DNA of 64,000 nt, taken from positions 35,691 through 99,690 of the forward strand of contig CAVVQV010000015.1 of the NCBI GenBank assembly GCA_963750495.1, given 5' to 3'. Within the stretch, counting starts at the first letter, position 1. Each line of letters starts with the position of its first letter. The stretch is from JANLYC01 sp963750495 (GTDB taxonomy: Bacteria; Actinomycetota; Actinomycetes; Propionibacteriales; Nocardioidaceae). This document shows, in pieces, positions 42,373-49,931 of this stretch. The position numbers and the translations under genes were made by a program. Below the pieces are notes generated by a model that saw only the letters and a list, made by a program, of their open reading frames with translations, was not told the origin of the DNA and ran no database searches.

Positions 42373-43044
42373 ATGAATGTCGGCCGACCGCTCTCCAGGT
42401 GGCGGCTCCAGCTCCGCTGGACGCGTGTGGCGATGAGAGCACGAGATCGAGCCCTCGTATGGCGGCTGCCGGTGACCGTGTCATTGATGCTCGTCGCTAT
42501 CGCGGCCGGAGCGCTCTCGTCCTGCTCCGGAGAGGAACCGACCGGCGGCGCGGCCTCGGCCACTGTGCAGCAACCGAACTTCAACGAGGCCGACACAGCG
42601 TTCGTCCTGGCCGCGGGTCAACACCTGGGCCGTACGCTCACTGCCGCGCAGCTGGCACAGACCGCTTCCGTCAACCCTCGTGTGCAGGCCTTCGCCCACG
42701 AGCTGATCGAGCTCAAGGGGCGGCAGGTGGATCAGGTTGCCGCCTGGCTGGATCAATGGGGACGGCAGGGCGCCGACTTCGGCCACGACAGTCACGTCGA
42801 CTCCGCCGCCGAACCCAAGGATGGTCTGACCGACGCGACCCTGAGCCGCCTTGCCACGGTGACGGGACCGCGATTCGACAGGTTGTTCATCGCCGCGCTG
42901 ACCGCTCACCTCCTCGCCGGTCGGGCGATCTGGACCGCCGAGGAGGCGACAGGCCGCGATGCGGCGGCCGTCAAGCTCGCCCGACGGCTGGTGCTGGAGG
43001 AGGCGGACCTGGCAGAGCGGGCCCGGACCGTTCTGGTTCACTGA
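42373..43044 (+). CDS. DUF305-like lipoprotein lacking the histidine pairs
   Basis: 223 residues from the ATG at 42373. A basic region precedes the hydrophobic signal VSLMLVAIAAGALSSCSGE with a lipobox Cys. The body aligns by pattern with DUF305 (DTAFVLAAGQHLGRTLTAAQLA..VQAFAHELIELKGRQVDQVAAWLDQWG), but the HH pairs are replaced by QHLG and TAHLLAG. It is probably a tandem paralogue of the preceding gene with changed or lost metal binding. The start is uncertain, since the membrane segment lies ~35 residues in. Confidence 0.65.
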   Translation: MNVGRPLSRWRLQLRWTRVAMRARDRALVWRLPVTVSLMLVAIAAGALSSCSGEEPTGGAASATVQQPNFNEADTAFVLAAGQHLGRTLTAAQLAQTASVNPRVQAFAHELIELKGRQVDQVAAWLDQWGRQGADFGHDSHVDSAAEPKDGLTDATLSRLATVTGPRFDRLFIAALTAHLLAGRAIWTAEEATGRDAAAVKLARRLVLEEADLAERARTVLVH

Positions 43045-43076
43045 CCGCAGTCTCGATCGGGCCACGACGGGGCCGG

Positions 43077-43565
43077 TCAGTGGTGGTACTGGTGGACGAC
43101 CGCGTGTCCCTTGCCGCGCCCGATCAGGTACTTGTTCACCGGTGTGGTCACCACGAACGCGACGGCCAGGGCGGAGGCGAGCGAAGCCCAGAACAGGCCC
43201 GACGTGAGACCGGCGGCCATCGCGCCGGGGACCGCGATGATGATGACGTTGTCCGTGATCTCCATGACCGTGATCGACACGGTGTCGGCGGCGAGGGCAA
43301 CCTTGAGGGCGCCTCGGAAGGCCAGTCCGGCCGCGAGCACCGGGCGCATGGTCAAGCCGTAGCCGAAGACGAAGGCGAGAACAACCGCCAGCCCGATGCT
43401 GGGCCCGGCCGACCAGCCCCACCAGCCGGCGAGGATCAGGCCGAGAACCTCGCCGATGGCACAGCCAGTGAGGCAATGCAGGGTGGCGCTGGCGGCGGTG
43501 CCCCAGCTAGCGGTCGAGGCCGTGGGAGGTGTGTGGTGCGTGTCGTGTGCTGTGTGGTGCTGCAT
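43077..43565 (-). CDS. DUF4396 membrane protein
   Basis: 162 residues from the ATG at 43565, with AAGGAG 5 nt upstream on the minus strand. A His-rich N-terminus (HHTAHDTHH) precedes about four membrane segments. LHCLTGCAIGEVLGLILAGWWGW with its two Cys is the DUF4396 signature. The C-terminus is again His-containing (HAVVHQYHH). Both tails could bind metal. Two CsoR/CstR-type boxes lie 23-77 bp upstream, so it belongs to the regulon of the repressor at 47107. Confidence 0.82.
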   Translation of the reverse strand: MQHHTAHDTHHTPPTASTASWGTAASATLHCLTGCAIGEVLGLILAGWWGWSAGPSIGLAVVLAFVFGYGLTMRPVLAAGLAFRGALKVALAADTVSITVMEITDNVIIIAVPGAMAAGLTSGLFWASLASALAVAFVVTTPVNKYLIGRGKGHAVVHQYHH

Positions 43566-43587
43566 GTCAACTCCTTGCCTGCAACAT

Positions 43588-43642
43588 ATACCAGGAGGGG
43601 GTATCTGGCTGATGAGGACAGTTATATACCCCCAAGGGGTAT
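43588..43642 (-). promoter_or_regulatory. Two CsoR/CstR-type operators upstream of DUF4396
   Basis: ATACCCCCAAGGGGTAT (43626-43642) is a palindrome with perfect 7-bp arms. ATACCAGGAGGGGGTAT (43588-43604) is a second, weaker copy. G/C-tract palindromes bounded by ATAC/GTAT are the known operator type of the CsoR/CstR repressor family, and the same sequences recur around the repressor gene at 47107. Confidence 0.75.
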
Positions 43643-43703
43643 CAGTCAAGAGGTCTTCGAGGAGGTCGGGCGCCAGCGGCTGCCGAAGGCAGGGCCGAGG
43701 CGG

Positions 43704-44495
43704 TCAGTCGACGATGTCGACGATGACGGGGGCGTGGTCGCTGGCGCCCTTGCCCTTGCGCTCGTCCCGAGCGATCATCGCACCGGACACGCGTTGCTCC
43801 AGGGCTGGTGAGCCGAGGATGAAGTCGATGCGCATCCCCTTGTTCTTGGGGAAACGGAGCCGCACGTAGTCCCAGTACGTGTAGGTGTCAGGACCCGGCG
43901 TGTAGGGCCTCGCGAGATCGGCATACCCGCTCTGCACGACGGCGTCGAAAGCCGCCCGCTCGGGTGCTGACACGTGGGTGCTGTGGGTGAAGACGCTCAT
44001 GTCCCAGACGTCCTCGTCGCGTGGGGCGATGTTCCAGTCGCCGGTCAGCGCGATCTGCGCCGCTGGGTCCGCCGCCAGCCAGCCGGCGGCCGCGATGCGG
44101 AGCCTTTTGAGCCACTCGAGCTTGTAGGCCAGATGCGGGTCACCGAGCGCACGACCGTTGGGAACATACAGCGACCACACCTGTACCCCGTTGCACGTCG
44201 CGCCGAGCGCCCTCGCCTCGGACGCCATCGGCGTACCCCACTGGGGTTGGCAGTCAAAGCCCTGGCGTACGTCGGCCAGACCCACTCGCGACGCGATCGC
44301 CACACCGTTCCACTGGTCGTGTCCCAACGTAGCGACTTCGTATCCCAGTGCCTCGAGTCCCATCAGCGGCCACTGGTCGTCGCGCGCCTTGGTCTCCTGG
44401 ATGGTGAGGACGTCGATCTGGTGCCGTTGGAGCAGAGCCTCGACCCGGTCGATCCTGGACCGGATCGAGTTCACGTTGAACGTCGCGATGCGCAC
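43704..44495 (-). CDS. xthA: Exodeoxyribonuclease III
   Basis: 263 residues, normal ExoIII length. It has TFNVNSIRSRI, IQETKARDDQWP (metal-binding Glu), LTGDWNIAPRDEDVWD (Asp/Asn), RIDFILGS and the C-terminal KGKGASDHAPVIVDI (catalytic Asp-His). It is an AP endonuclease and 3'-5' exonuclease in base-excision repair. GTG start; TAGGGT (44507-44502) 6 nt upstream and no Shine-Dalgarno suggest a leaderless mRNA. Confidence 0.93.
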   Translation of the reverse strand: MRIATFNVNSIRSRIDRVEALLQRHQIDVLTIQETKARDDQWPLMGLEALGYEVATLGHDQWNGVAIASRVGLADVRQGFDCQPQWGTPMASEARALGATCNGVQVWSLYVPNGRALGDPHLAYKLEWLKRLRIAAAGWLAADPAAQIALTGDWNIAPRDEDVWDMSVFTHSTHVSAPERAAFDAVVQSGYADLARPYTPGPDTYTYWDYVRLRFPKNKGMRIDFILGSPALEQRVSGAMIARDERKGKGASDHAPVIVDIVD

Positions 44496-44554
44496 CCCGC
44501 CACCCTACTGACGGTCTGCGATGGCGCCACGCGGACGGCCGGCGTGCACCGACG

Positions 44555-44572
44555 TCGGTGGAGCCCCACCGA
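44555..44572. terminator. Terminator-like hairpin after the small Cys-rich gene
   Basis: TCGGTGG-AGCC-CCACCGA, a perfect 7-bp stem with a tetraloop, begins 5 nt after the stop of the minus-strand small gene. No T-tract. Confidence 0.4.
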
Positions 44573-44576
44573 GACG

Positions 44577-44744
44577 TCAATCCCGACGGAACAGCCGACG
44601 GAGCACACCGGCCGGGCGTGCGCTCTCAGGGTGACCCGGGCAGCGTTCGCCCGCCGGAACCCCCGACAGCACCTGGTCGACGTGCTCGCCGCAGCCGGCC
44701 CAGGTGGTCTTGCCGCAGATCCGGCACTTGACTTGACGACACAT
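44577..44744 (-). CDS. Small Cys-rich protein, putative zinc-binding
   Basis: 55 residues, read manually from the minus strand: ATG at 44744 with AGGAG 5 nt upstream, TGA at 44577-44579. It begins MCRQVKCRICGKTTWAGCG, then EHVDQVLSGVP and GERCPGH, giving a C-x2-C-type pair plus further Cys and His that could bind zinc. A protein with this opening recurs in many bacteria, from memory; its function is not known to me. It lies between xthA and the MMPL gene on the same strand. Confidence 0.8.
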   Translation of the reverse strand: MCRQVKCRICGKTTWAGCGEHVDQVLSGVPAGERCPGHPESARPAGVLRRLFRRD

Positions 44745-44783
44745 GATGACTCCTGATCGTTGAGGGACAGTGGGTGGGGCACG

Positions 44784-46961
44784 TCAGCCGTGCGAGAAAC
44801 GGATCTTGGGGAGCAGCCGGCTGAGCCAGGCGGGAGTCCACCAGGCGGCCCGACCGGTGAGGCGGAGGAGCACCGGCAGCAGCACCAGGCGCACCAGCAG
44901 GGCGTCGAGCAGGACAGCGACGCCGAGCACGATACCCATCTCCTTGGGTGGTAGAGGCCCCGACAGCGCGAAGGTGAAGAACACCGCGACCATGACGGCA
45001 CCTGCGGAGAAGATCACCCGGCCGGAGTGCGCGAGGGCGCCGACCATGGCTTCCCGCGGATCTCCCGAGAGCTCGTAGTGCTCCTTCGCCGAGGCGAGCA
45101 GGAAGACGGTGTAGTCCATCGCGATGGCAAAGATCATCGCGAAGAAGAACACCGGCGCCCAGGCGTCGAGGAAGCCCTGGGGCTCGAAGCCGAGCACCCC
45201 GGATCCCCATCCCTCCTGGAACACCAGTCGAGCCACGCCGAAGGCCGCGGCTGTCGACAGCAGGCTGGCCAAGGTCCCGAGCAGTGCGATGAGCGGAGCC
45301 TGGAGCGCCACCAGGAGCAGCAGGAAGCCCAGCGCCAGGATGACGCCGATGACCAGTGGTGCGGAGCGGTCCAGCTGGCTCTTCAGGTCCAGGTTCTCCA
45401 CTGCCGCACCCCCGACGAGAGCGGACGTCGGGAGCTCGGAGCGCAACCGATCGACCGTGGTGGCCAGCCCGGGGTCGGACGGATCCACCGAGGGGACGGC
45501 CGAAATCATCACGAGTCCGCTGCCGTCATCGGCCGGCTGCCCGGGCATGGCGACGGCGATGCCCGAGTCGGACTGCAGGAGCTGAGTGGTGGCACCGGCC
45601 TGGTCCCGGTCGACCACGACCTGCAAGGTGCCGGGAGCACCAGGACCGAAGGCGTCCTTGGTCAGGTCGTAGCCCACGCGTGCACTCGAGCCGTCGGGAA
45701 GCACCTTGATCGACGGCATGGCCGTCTTGAGACCGATCACCGGAGCTGCCAGCACCAGGAGCACGGCCAACGAGGAGACGCCGAAGACGACGGGCCGCCG
45801 CCACAGTCGCTCACCCCACGCCGCGAACGCCGCAGATCGGTGCTGACCCGTACGAGCCCAGGGCAGCGCGAGGTTGTTGATGCGATGGTCGAGCTTGCCC
45901 AGCACCAGGGGCAGCAGGGTCAGTGTGGCGCCGAGGACGAAGATGACCGCCAGCATGATGCCTCCGGCCATCGACCGAAAAGCGGGCGAGGGGACGAGCA
46001 TGACCGCCGACAGGGAGATCAGGACCGTCGCTCCGGAGAGCAGGACAGCTTTGCCTGCGGTGTCCATCGTCTCGGCGACCGAGTCTCGAGGGCTCAGGCC
46101 ACGGCCCATGCGCGCGGACCGGTAGCGAACCACCAGGAAGAGTGCGTAGTCGATACCGAGGGCAAGAGCGAACATCATCGCGAAGTTCATTGCCCAGATC
46201 GAGACCGGCGTGAACTGGTTGAGGAGCACGAGCGACCCGGCAGATGCGGTGAGTCCGGCAAGCGTCAGGATCAGCGGGAGCCCGGCCGCCACGAGGGCGC
46301 CGAACGCCAGGACGAGGATGGCCAGCGTCACCGGCCACGAGAACATCTCCGACTTCAGCATCGCGTCGAGGTTCGCGGCGTTGAAGTCCGACCAGAGCAT
46401 CGACGCTCCGGTCGGGTTGACCTGCACCTGCGTTGTCGACAGATCCTCCAGCGGGCCCTTGAGGTCATCGGCGGCCCGCACCATGTCGTTGGCATCCGCA
46501 TTGGCCCCGGCCACGAGGACGGCCGTCTGTCCGTCCGCACTGAGGGTCGAGCCCGGCTGGGGCTGAACGACCTGCGAGATCCTCGGGTCGGCCTCGAGCA
46601 ACCGGGTCGCGTCGGCGAGGACCGCCTGGCCGGCGCCGCTCCCCACCGGGCTGTCGTCGGTGTGCACGACCACCTGCATGGCCGTGCTGTTGGCTCCGGA
46701 GAAGTGTTGCGCCACGACGTCGCGCACCGCGACCGACTCGGACCCGTTGGCCTGCCAGCCGGCACCCGACAGGTCCGACTCGACCCGGGGTGCCAGGAGG
46801 CCGAGGGCAACGACGATGAAGACCCACACGAATCCGGTGATGCGCTTGTGGTCGTACACCATGGCCCCGAGGCGGCCCAGAGGGCCGGGGGCTGACGCCG
46901 GCGGTGCGGAGTGGATGTCGTTGTCACGCTGGCGGGGGTGGCTGCCGGTCAGTGACGTCAT
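44784..46961 (-). CDS. MMPL/RND-family membrane exporter
   Basis: 725 residues from the ATG at 46961; the open frame upstream crosses the CstR-like gene antisense and is not coding. Two MMPL domains each have a large extracytoplasmic loop and about six membrane segments. Their proton-relay motifs are LGIDYALFLVVRYR and IAMDYTVFLLASAKEHYE. Such transporters export lipids, siderophores or toxic compounds. The gene is divergent from a CstR-like repressor with two operator boxes between them, so it is probably induced by reactive sulfur, metal or electrophile stress. Confidence 0.88.
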   Translation of the reverse strand: MTSLTGSHPRQRDNDIHSAPPASAPGPLGRLGAMVYDHKRITGFVWVFIVVALGLLAPRVESDLSGAGWQANGSESVAVRDVVAQHFSGANSTAMQVVVHTDDSPVGSGAGQAVLADATRLLEADPRISQVVQPQPGSTLSADGQTAVLVAGANADANDMVRAADDLKGPLEDLSTTQVQVNPTGASMLWSDFNAANLDAMLKSEMFSWPVTLAILVLAFGALVAAGLPLILTLAGLTASAGSLVLLNQFTPVSIWAMNFAMMFALALGIDYALFLVVRYRSARMGRGLSPRDSVAETMDTAGKAVLLSGATVLISLSAVMLVPSPAFRSMAGGIMLAVIFVLGATLTLLPLVLGKLDHRINNLALPWARTGQHRSAAFAAWGERLWRRPVVFGVSSLAVLLVLAAPVIGLKTAMPSIKVLPDGSSARVGYDLTKDAFGPGAPGTLQVVVDRDQAGATTQLLQSDSGIAVAMPGQPADDGSGLVMISAVPSVDPSDPGLATTVDRLRSELPTSALVGGAAVENLDLKSQLDRSAPLVIGVILALGFLLLLVALQAPLIALLGTLASLLSTAAAFGVARLVFQEGWGSGVLGFEPQGFLDAWAPVFFFAMIFAIAMDYTVFLLASAKEHYELSGDPREAMVGALAHSGRVIFSAGAVMVAVFFTFALSGPLPPKEMGIVLGVAVLLDALLVRLVLLPVLLRLTGRAAWWTPAWLSRLLPKIRFSHG

Positions 46962-46990
46962 CGCGTGGGGCCTCTTTCGCGCGCTGGATA

Positions 46991-47043
46991 GATACGGGAG
47001 GGGGTATCGTTTGTCGTGGTAACGTAACACCCCTGGGGGTATC
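46991..47043. promoter_or_regulatory. CsoR/CstR-type operators between MMPL and repressor genes
   Basis: GATACGGGAGGGGGTATC (46991-47008) and ACACCCCTGGGGGTAT (47027-47042) match the operators before DUF4396 in their GGGGGTAT half-sites. They lie 30-82 bp from the MMPL start and 64-116 bp from the repressor start, so one pair could control both divergent genes. Confidence 0.7.
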
Positions 47044-47106
47044 TTCCCAACTCGCACCGGGTACGCCGGATGCGTGCGGCAGCGTGGAGACGAGAGGGGC
47101 AACACG

Positions 47107-47373
47107 ATGGTCGAGCTCAACGCCGATGAGATGACACCGGTCATCAACCGGATCAAGCGGGCACAGGGCCAGCTGGGAGGGGTTCTCCGGATGCTCGAGG
47201 AGGGCCGGGACTGCGAAGACGTCGTCACCCAGCTCGCCGCCGTCTCACGCGCCCTCGACCGAGCCGGCTTCGCCATCGTGGCGTCGGGACTTCAGCAGTG
47301 CTTGAGGTCGGATGAGGGTCTCGACAGCCTCGACGTCCGTAAGATGGAGAAGCTCTTCCTCTCTCTTGCCTAG
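47107..47373 (+). CDS. CsoR-family repressor, CstR-like
   Basis: 88 residues, an all-helical DUF156 protein with RIKRAQGQLGGVLRMLEEGRDCEDVVTQLAAV. The first Cys is at 36 and the last at 65, exactly where CsoR has its copper ligands, but position 61, His in Cu(I)-sensing CsoR, is Gly. A two-Cys, no-His pattern with EEGxDCxDVxTQ is that of CstR-type persulfide sensors. The inducer is therefore more likely reactive sulfur than copper, although this is inferred. AGAGGGG precedes the ATG. Confidence 0.85.
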   Translation: MVELNADEMTPVINRIKRAQGQLGGVLRMLEEGRDCEDVVTQLAAVSRALDRAGFAIVASGLQQCLRSDEGLDSLDVRKMEKLFLSLA

Positions 47374-47407
47374 CGACGTTGCTGTTACTGGACGCTGTTG
47401 GAAGTTG

Positions 47408-48022
47408 TTACTGGACCAGCCGCTCGGACCTGCGTCGTCGTACGTGCCAGACCACGAGGGCGGCGACCACGATGACCGCGACCGCGACCGCCGTTCCTGT
47501 TCCGATCCGGCTGGCCACCTGCTCGTAGGACTGCCCGGCAAAGTAGCCGACCAGGCTGAAGCCGACGCCCCAGATGAGGCCGCCGAGGGCGTTCCACACC
47601 AGGAACGTCCGGTAGGGCATCTGGCTCACCCCTGCCAGGCCTGGCATCACGGCCCTGAAGAACGCCGCGAAGCGGCCCAGGAAGACCGCCGGGCCGCCGC
47701 GCCTTCGCAGCAGCTCCGAAGCCGCCTCGAGCCGAGTGTGGTGCCGCTGGAGGATCTTCAGTCTCAGCACGCGCGGCCCGAAGTGCTTCCCGACCTCGAA
47801 CCCGACGGAGTCGCCGACCACCGCGGCGGCGAAGACCAGCGCGCAGAGGGTGACGATGGAGAGGTTGTGCTGGCTGGCGAGGAAGCCTCCGAGCACGACC
47901 GCAGTCTCGCCCGGCAGCACGAAGCCGATGAAGACCGCCGCCTCGCCGAACACCAGCGCCGCGATGATGGCGTACGCCGCAAGGGGTGGAAGCGCCGTGA
48001 TCGCATCGATGATGGCGCTCAC
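47408..48022 (-). CDS. DedA-family membrane protein
   Basis: 204 residues with about five membrane segments. It shows FIGFVLPGETAVVLGGFLASQ (the DedA acidic site), LGRFAAFFRAVMPGLAGVSQMPYRTFLVWNALGGLIWG (conserved Arg-Gly motifs) and a basic C-terminus. DedA proteins are undecaprenyl-phosphate or phospholipid flippases/antiporters that affect envelope homeostasis and cation resistance. It converges on the CstR-like gene with 34 bp between and is divergent from the Rrf2 regulator. Confidence 0.88.
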   Translation of the reverse strand: MSAIIDAITALPPLAAYAIIAALVFGEAAVFIGFVLPGETAVVLGGFLASQHNLSIVTLCALVFAAAVVGDSVGFEVGKHFGPRVLRLKILQRHHTRLEAASELLRRRGGPAVFLGRFAAFFRAVMPGLAGVSQMPYRTFLVWNALGGLIWGVGFSLVGYFAGQSYEQVASRIGTGTAVAVAVIVVAALVVWHVRRRRSERLVQ

Positions 48023-48159
48023 GGTCGGCTCGCAGCGTCTCCGCTGGGTTGCTGAGCCGGGTCGAGGGGCATGTCGCCACCGTAGTGCGCCGGCATGAAG
48101 GCGGCGGCGTGAACCTCCGTCCGGGGCGGGTGTGAGTCGCCGTCTGCCAAACTTGCGCC

Positions 48160-48618
48160 ATGCGAGTCTCCGCCAAGTCCGACTACGCGCTCCGAGCGCT
48201 GATCGAGATCGCCGCGCGCGACGACGGTGTTCCGGTCTCGGCGGAGGAGCTCGGTCGGCTGCAAGGTATCCCGCACGGCTTCCTCCAAGCGATCCTCGCC
48301 GACCTTCGTCGGGCCGGCATCGTTCGCAGCGTGCGTGGGCAGAGCGGTGGCTGGCGGATGGGGCAGGCCGCTGGTGACGTCACCGTGGCCGACATCATCC
48401 GGGCTGTCGACGGACCCCTGGTCAGCGTCTACGGTCTGCGGCCCGAGGCCGTCACCTACAACGACTCGGCGGTGGTCCTCCAGCTGGTGTGGATCGCCGC
48501 TCGCGCCAACCTTCGCGACGTGTTCGAGCAGGTCACGGTCGAGATGCTGGCCAGCGGCAAGCTGCCCGAGGACATCCTCAAGCTGACGAAGGTCGAGGAC
48601 GCTTGGCGTCCGCACTGA
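48160..48618 (+). CDS. Rrf2-family transcriptional regulator without cluster cysteines
   Basis: 152 residues. MRVSAKSDYALRALIEIAA, then SAEELGRLQGIPHGFLQAILADLRRAGIVRSVRGQSGGWRMG forms the winged helix with the Rrf2 beta hairpin. The C-terminal half lacks any Cys, so unlike IscR or NsrR it cannot hold an Fe-S cluster. Its 3' end overlaps the convergent flippase gene by 41 bp. Target genes unknown; the divergent dedA is a candidate. Confidence 0.85.
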   Translation: MRVSAKSDYALRALIEIAARDDGVPVSAEELGRLQGIPHGFLQAILADLRRAGIVRSVRGQSGGWRMGQAAGDVTVADIIRAVDGPLVSVYGLRPEAVTYNDSAVVLQLVWIAARANLRDVFEQVTVEMLASGKLPEDILKLTKVEDAWRPH

Positions 48619-49861
48619 CGGCTGCCGACGTCGACCGGCTGCGCCCGAGCGCCGTCCCCGAGCGGTAGTCCTCGCCTGCCAGGACAACGAACGCCACGGC
48701 TTCGGCGACCACGAACGCCCAACAGGTCTCGATGAGCTTGTCGTCGGTTCCGGCGAAGACCAACACCGCTGCGCCCGAGATGGCCCCGACCACCCACGAG
48801 CGGGCGATGACGCCGCTGCGCCCGTGCGCCAGGATCGAGACCGTGACCACGAGGTTGGCGAGCGCGACCGTGCTCCCGACGGCGATGAGCAACGAGGCGA
48901 AGCGGTCGAGCCGTACGTCGTCTCCGAAGATGAGGCGGAGCAGCCACGGGCCCAGACCCGCGCCGATGCCGGCCGCGGCCACGAGAGTGAAAGCGGTCGC
49001 CGCCCACGTACCGAGCCGGAACAGACGAAGGGCGCGTGTCTGGCCTTCCACCACGAGGTGGGTGAGCCGACCAGTGAGGGCTGAGACCAGGCCGATCGCG
49101 ATCGTGTAGGGAGCGCGGAACAGCGCGAGCCCGGCAAACAGTGCGGTCACCTGGGCCGGCGATCCGCCGGACAGGGCCAACGCGACAGGGCCTCCGGTCA
49201 GCACCGCCTGGCCGATGAGCTGCCCGCCAGCCGCGCCCGTGATGAAACGCATGGCGGAGTCGGTCGCGGCCTTGGCTTGTTGCTTCGAGAAGCGCAGGGC
49301 GGACGGCCACAGGAACCCGGCCAGTGCACCGAAGGCAAGGCAGGCACCGAAGGCCAACGAGGAGTGAACCCCGGCCAGGATCAGGACGGTGGCGGCGAGA
49401 CACCGTACGGCGTTCTCGGTGACGAGGGCGACTGCAACGCTGGTGAACCTCAGTCGGGCGGACAGGCTGCCACGGACGACCCCGACGAAGCCGGAGCCCA
49501 TGGTGACGACCACGACCAGCAGCGGGAACCACACGTCGTCACGATGAAAGAGCTGGTTGCGGCTGAGCCACGCGAGCATGCCGACGACGGCGGCCGCGAC
49601 GACGACCCAACCCGTGACCCGACGGATGGCGTCGCGCACCGTTCCCTCCCCGCCGTGGGCGGCCACGGACTGGGCGATCCAGTGCTGGAGGGGAAAGGTC
49701 AGGGCGGCGGCCGAAAAGCTCCAGTATGTCCAGAGCACCGACACGGGGGCGGCGGCATCGGCGCCGAGCGTCCGGGTGCTGAGGGCGAAGAACACGTACG
49801 CCAAGAAGCCGCTGATCGTCGAACCGGCCGCCAGCACGGCCGGAGTCCGCGCTCCTCGCAT
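48578..49861 (-). CDS. Polysaccharide flippase (Wzx/MurJ-like MOP superfamily)
   Basis: 427 residues with about twelve to fourteen hydrophobic segments and the membrane pattern of the MATE/Wzx/MurJ group (VLAAGSTISGFLAYVFFALSTRTLG at the start). It is likely to move undecaprenyl-linked glycan units across the membrane. It is divergent from a GT2-sulfotransferase-WecE-RmlB series, fitting one surface-glycan locus. Its last codons overlap the Rrf2 gene by 41 bp. Confidence 0.78.
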   Translation of the reverse strand: MRGARTPAVLAAGSTISGFLAYVFFALSTRTLGADAAAPVSVLWTYWSFSAAALTFPLQHWIAQSVAAHGGEGTVRDAIRRVTGWVVVAAAVVGMLAWLSRNQLFHRDDVWFPLLVVVVTMGSGFVGVVRGSLSARLRFTSVAVALVTENAVRCLAATVLILAGVHSSLAFGACLAFGALAGFLWPSALRFSKQQAKAATDSAMRFITGAAGGQLIGQAVLTGGPVALALSGGSPAQVTALFAGLALFRAPYTIAIGLVSALTGRLTHLVVEGQTRALRLFRLGTWAATAFTLVAAAGIGAGLGPWLLRLIFGDDVRLDRFASLLIAVGSTVALANLVVTVSILAHGRSGVIARSWVVGAISGAAVLVFAGTDDKLIETCWAFVVAEAVAFVVLAGEDYRSGTALGRSRSTSAAVSADAKRPRPSSA

Positions 49862-49931
49862 GATCCACGAGGGTAGTGGCTGCCCGGTCGGATACAGTCG
49901 TGTGGATCACCTCCGCACGCCTGGAACGGAC

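Noticed and set aside
45027..46895. 622-codon plus-strand frame opposite the MMPL gene
   Set aside because: Antisense frame with Glu/Arg/His-rich composition and no motif; the minus strand encodes clear MMPL proton-relay motifs.
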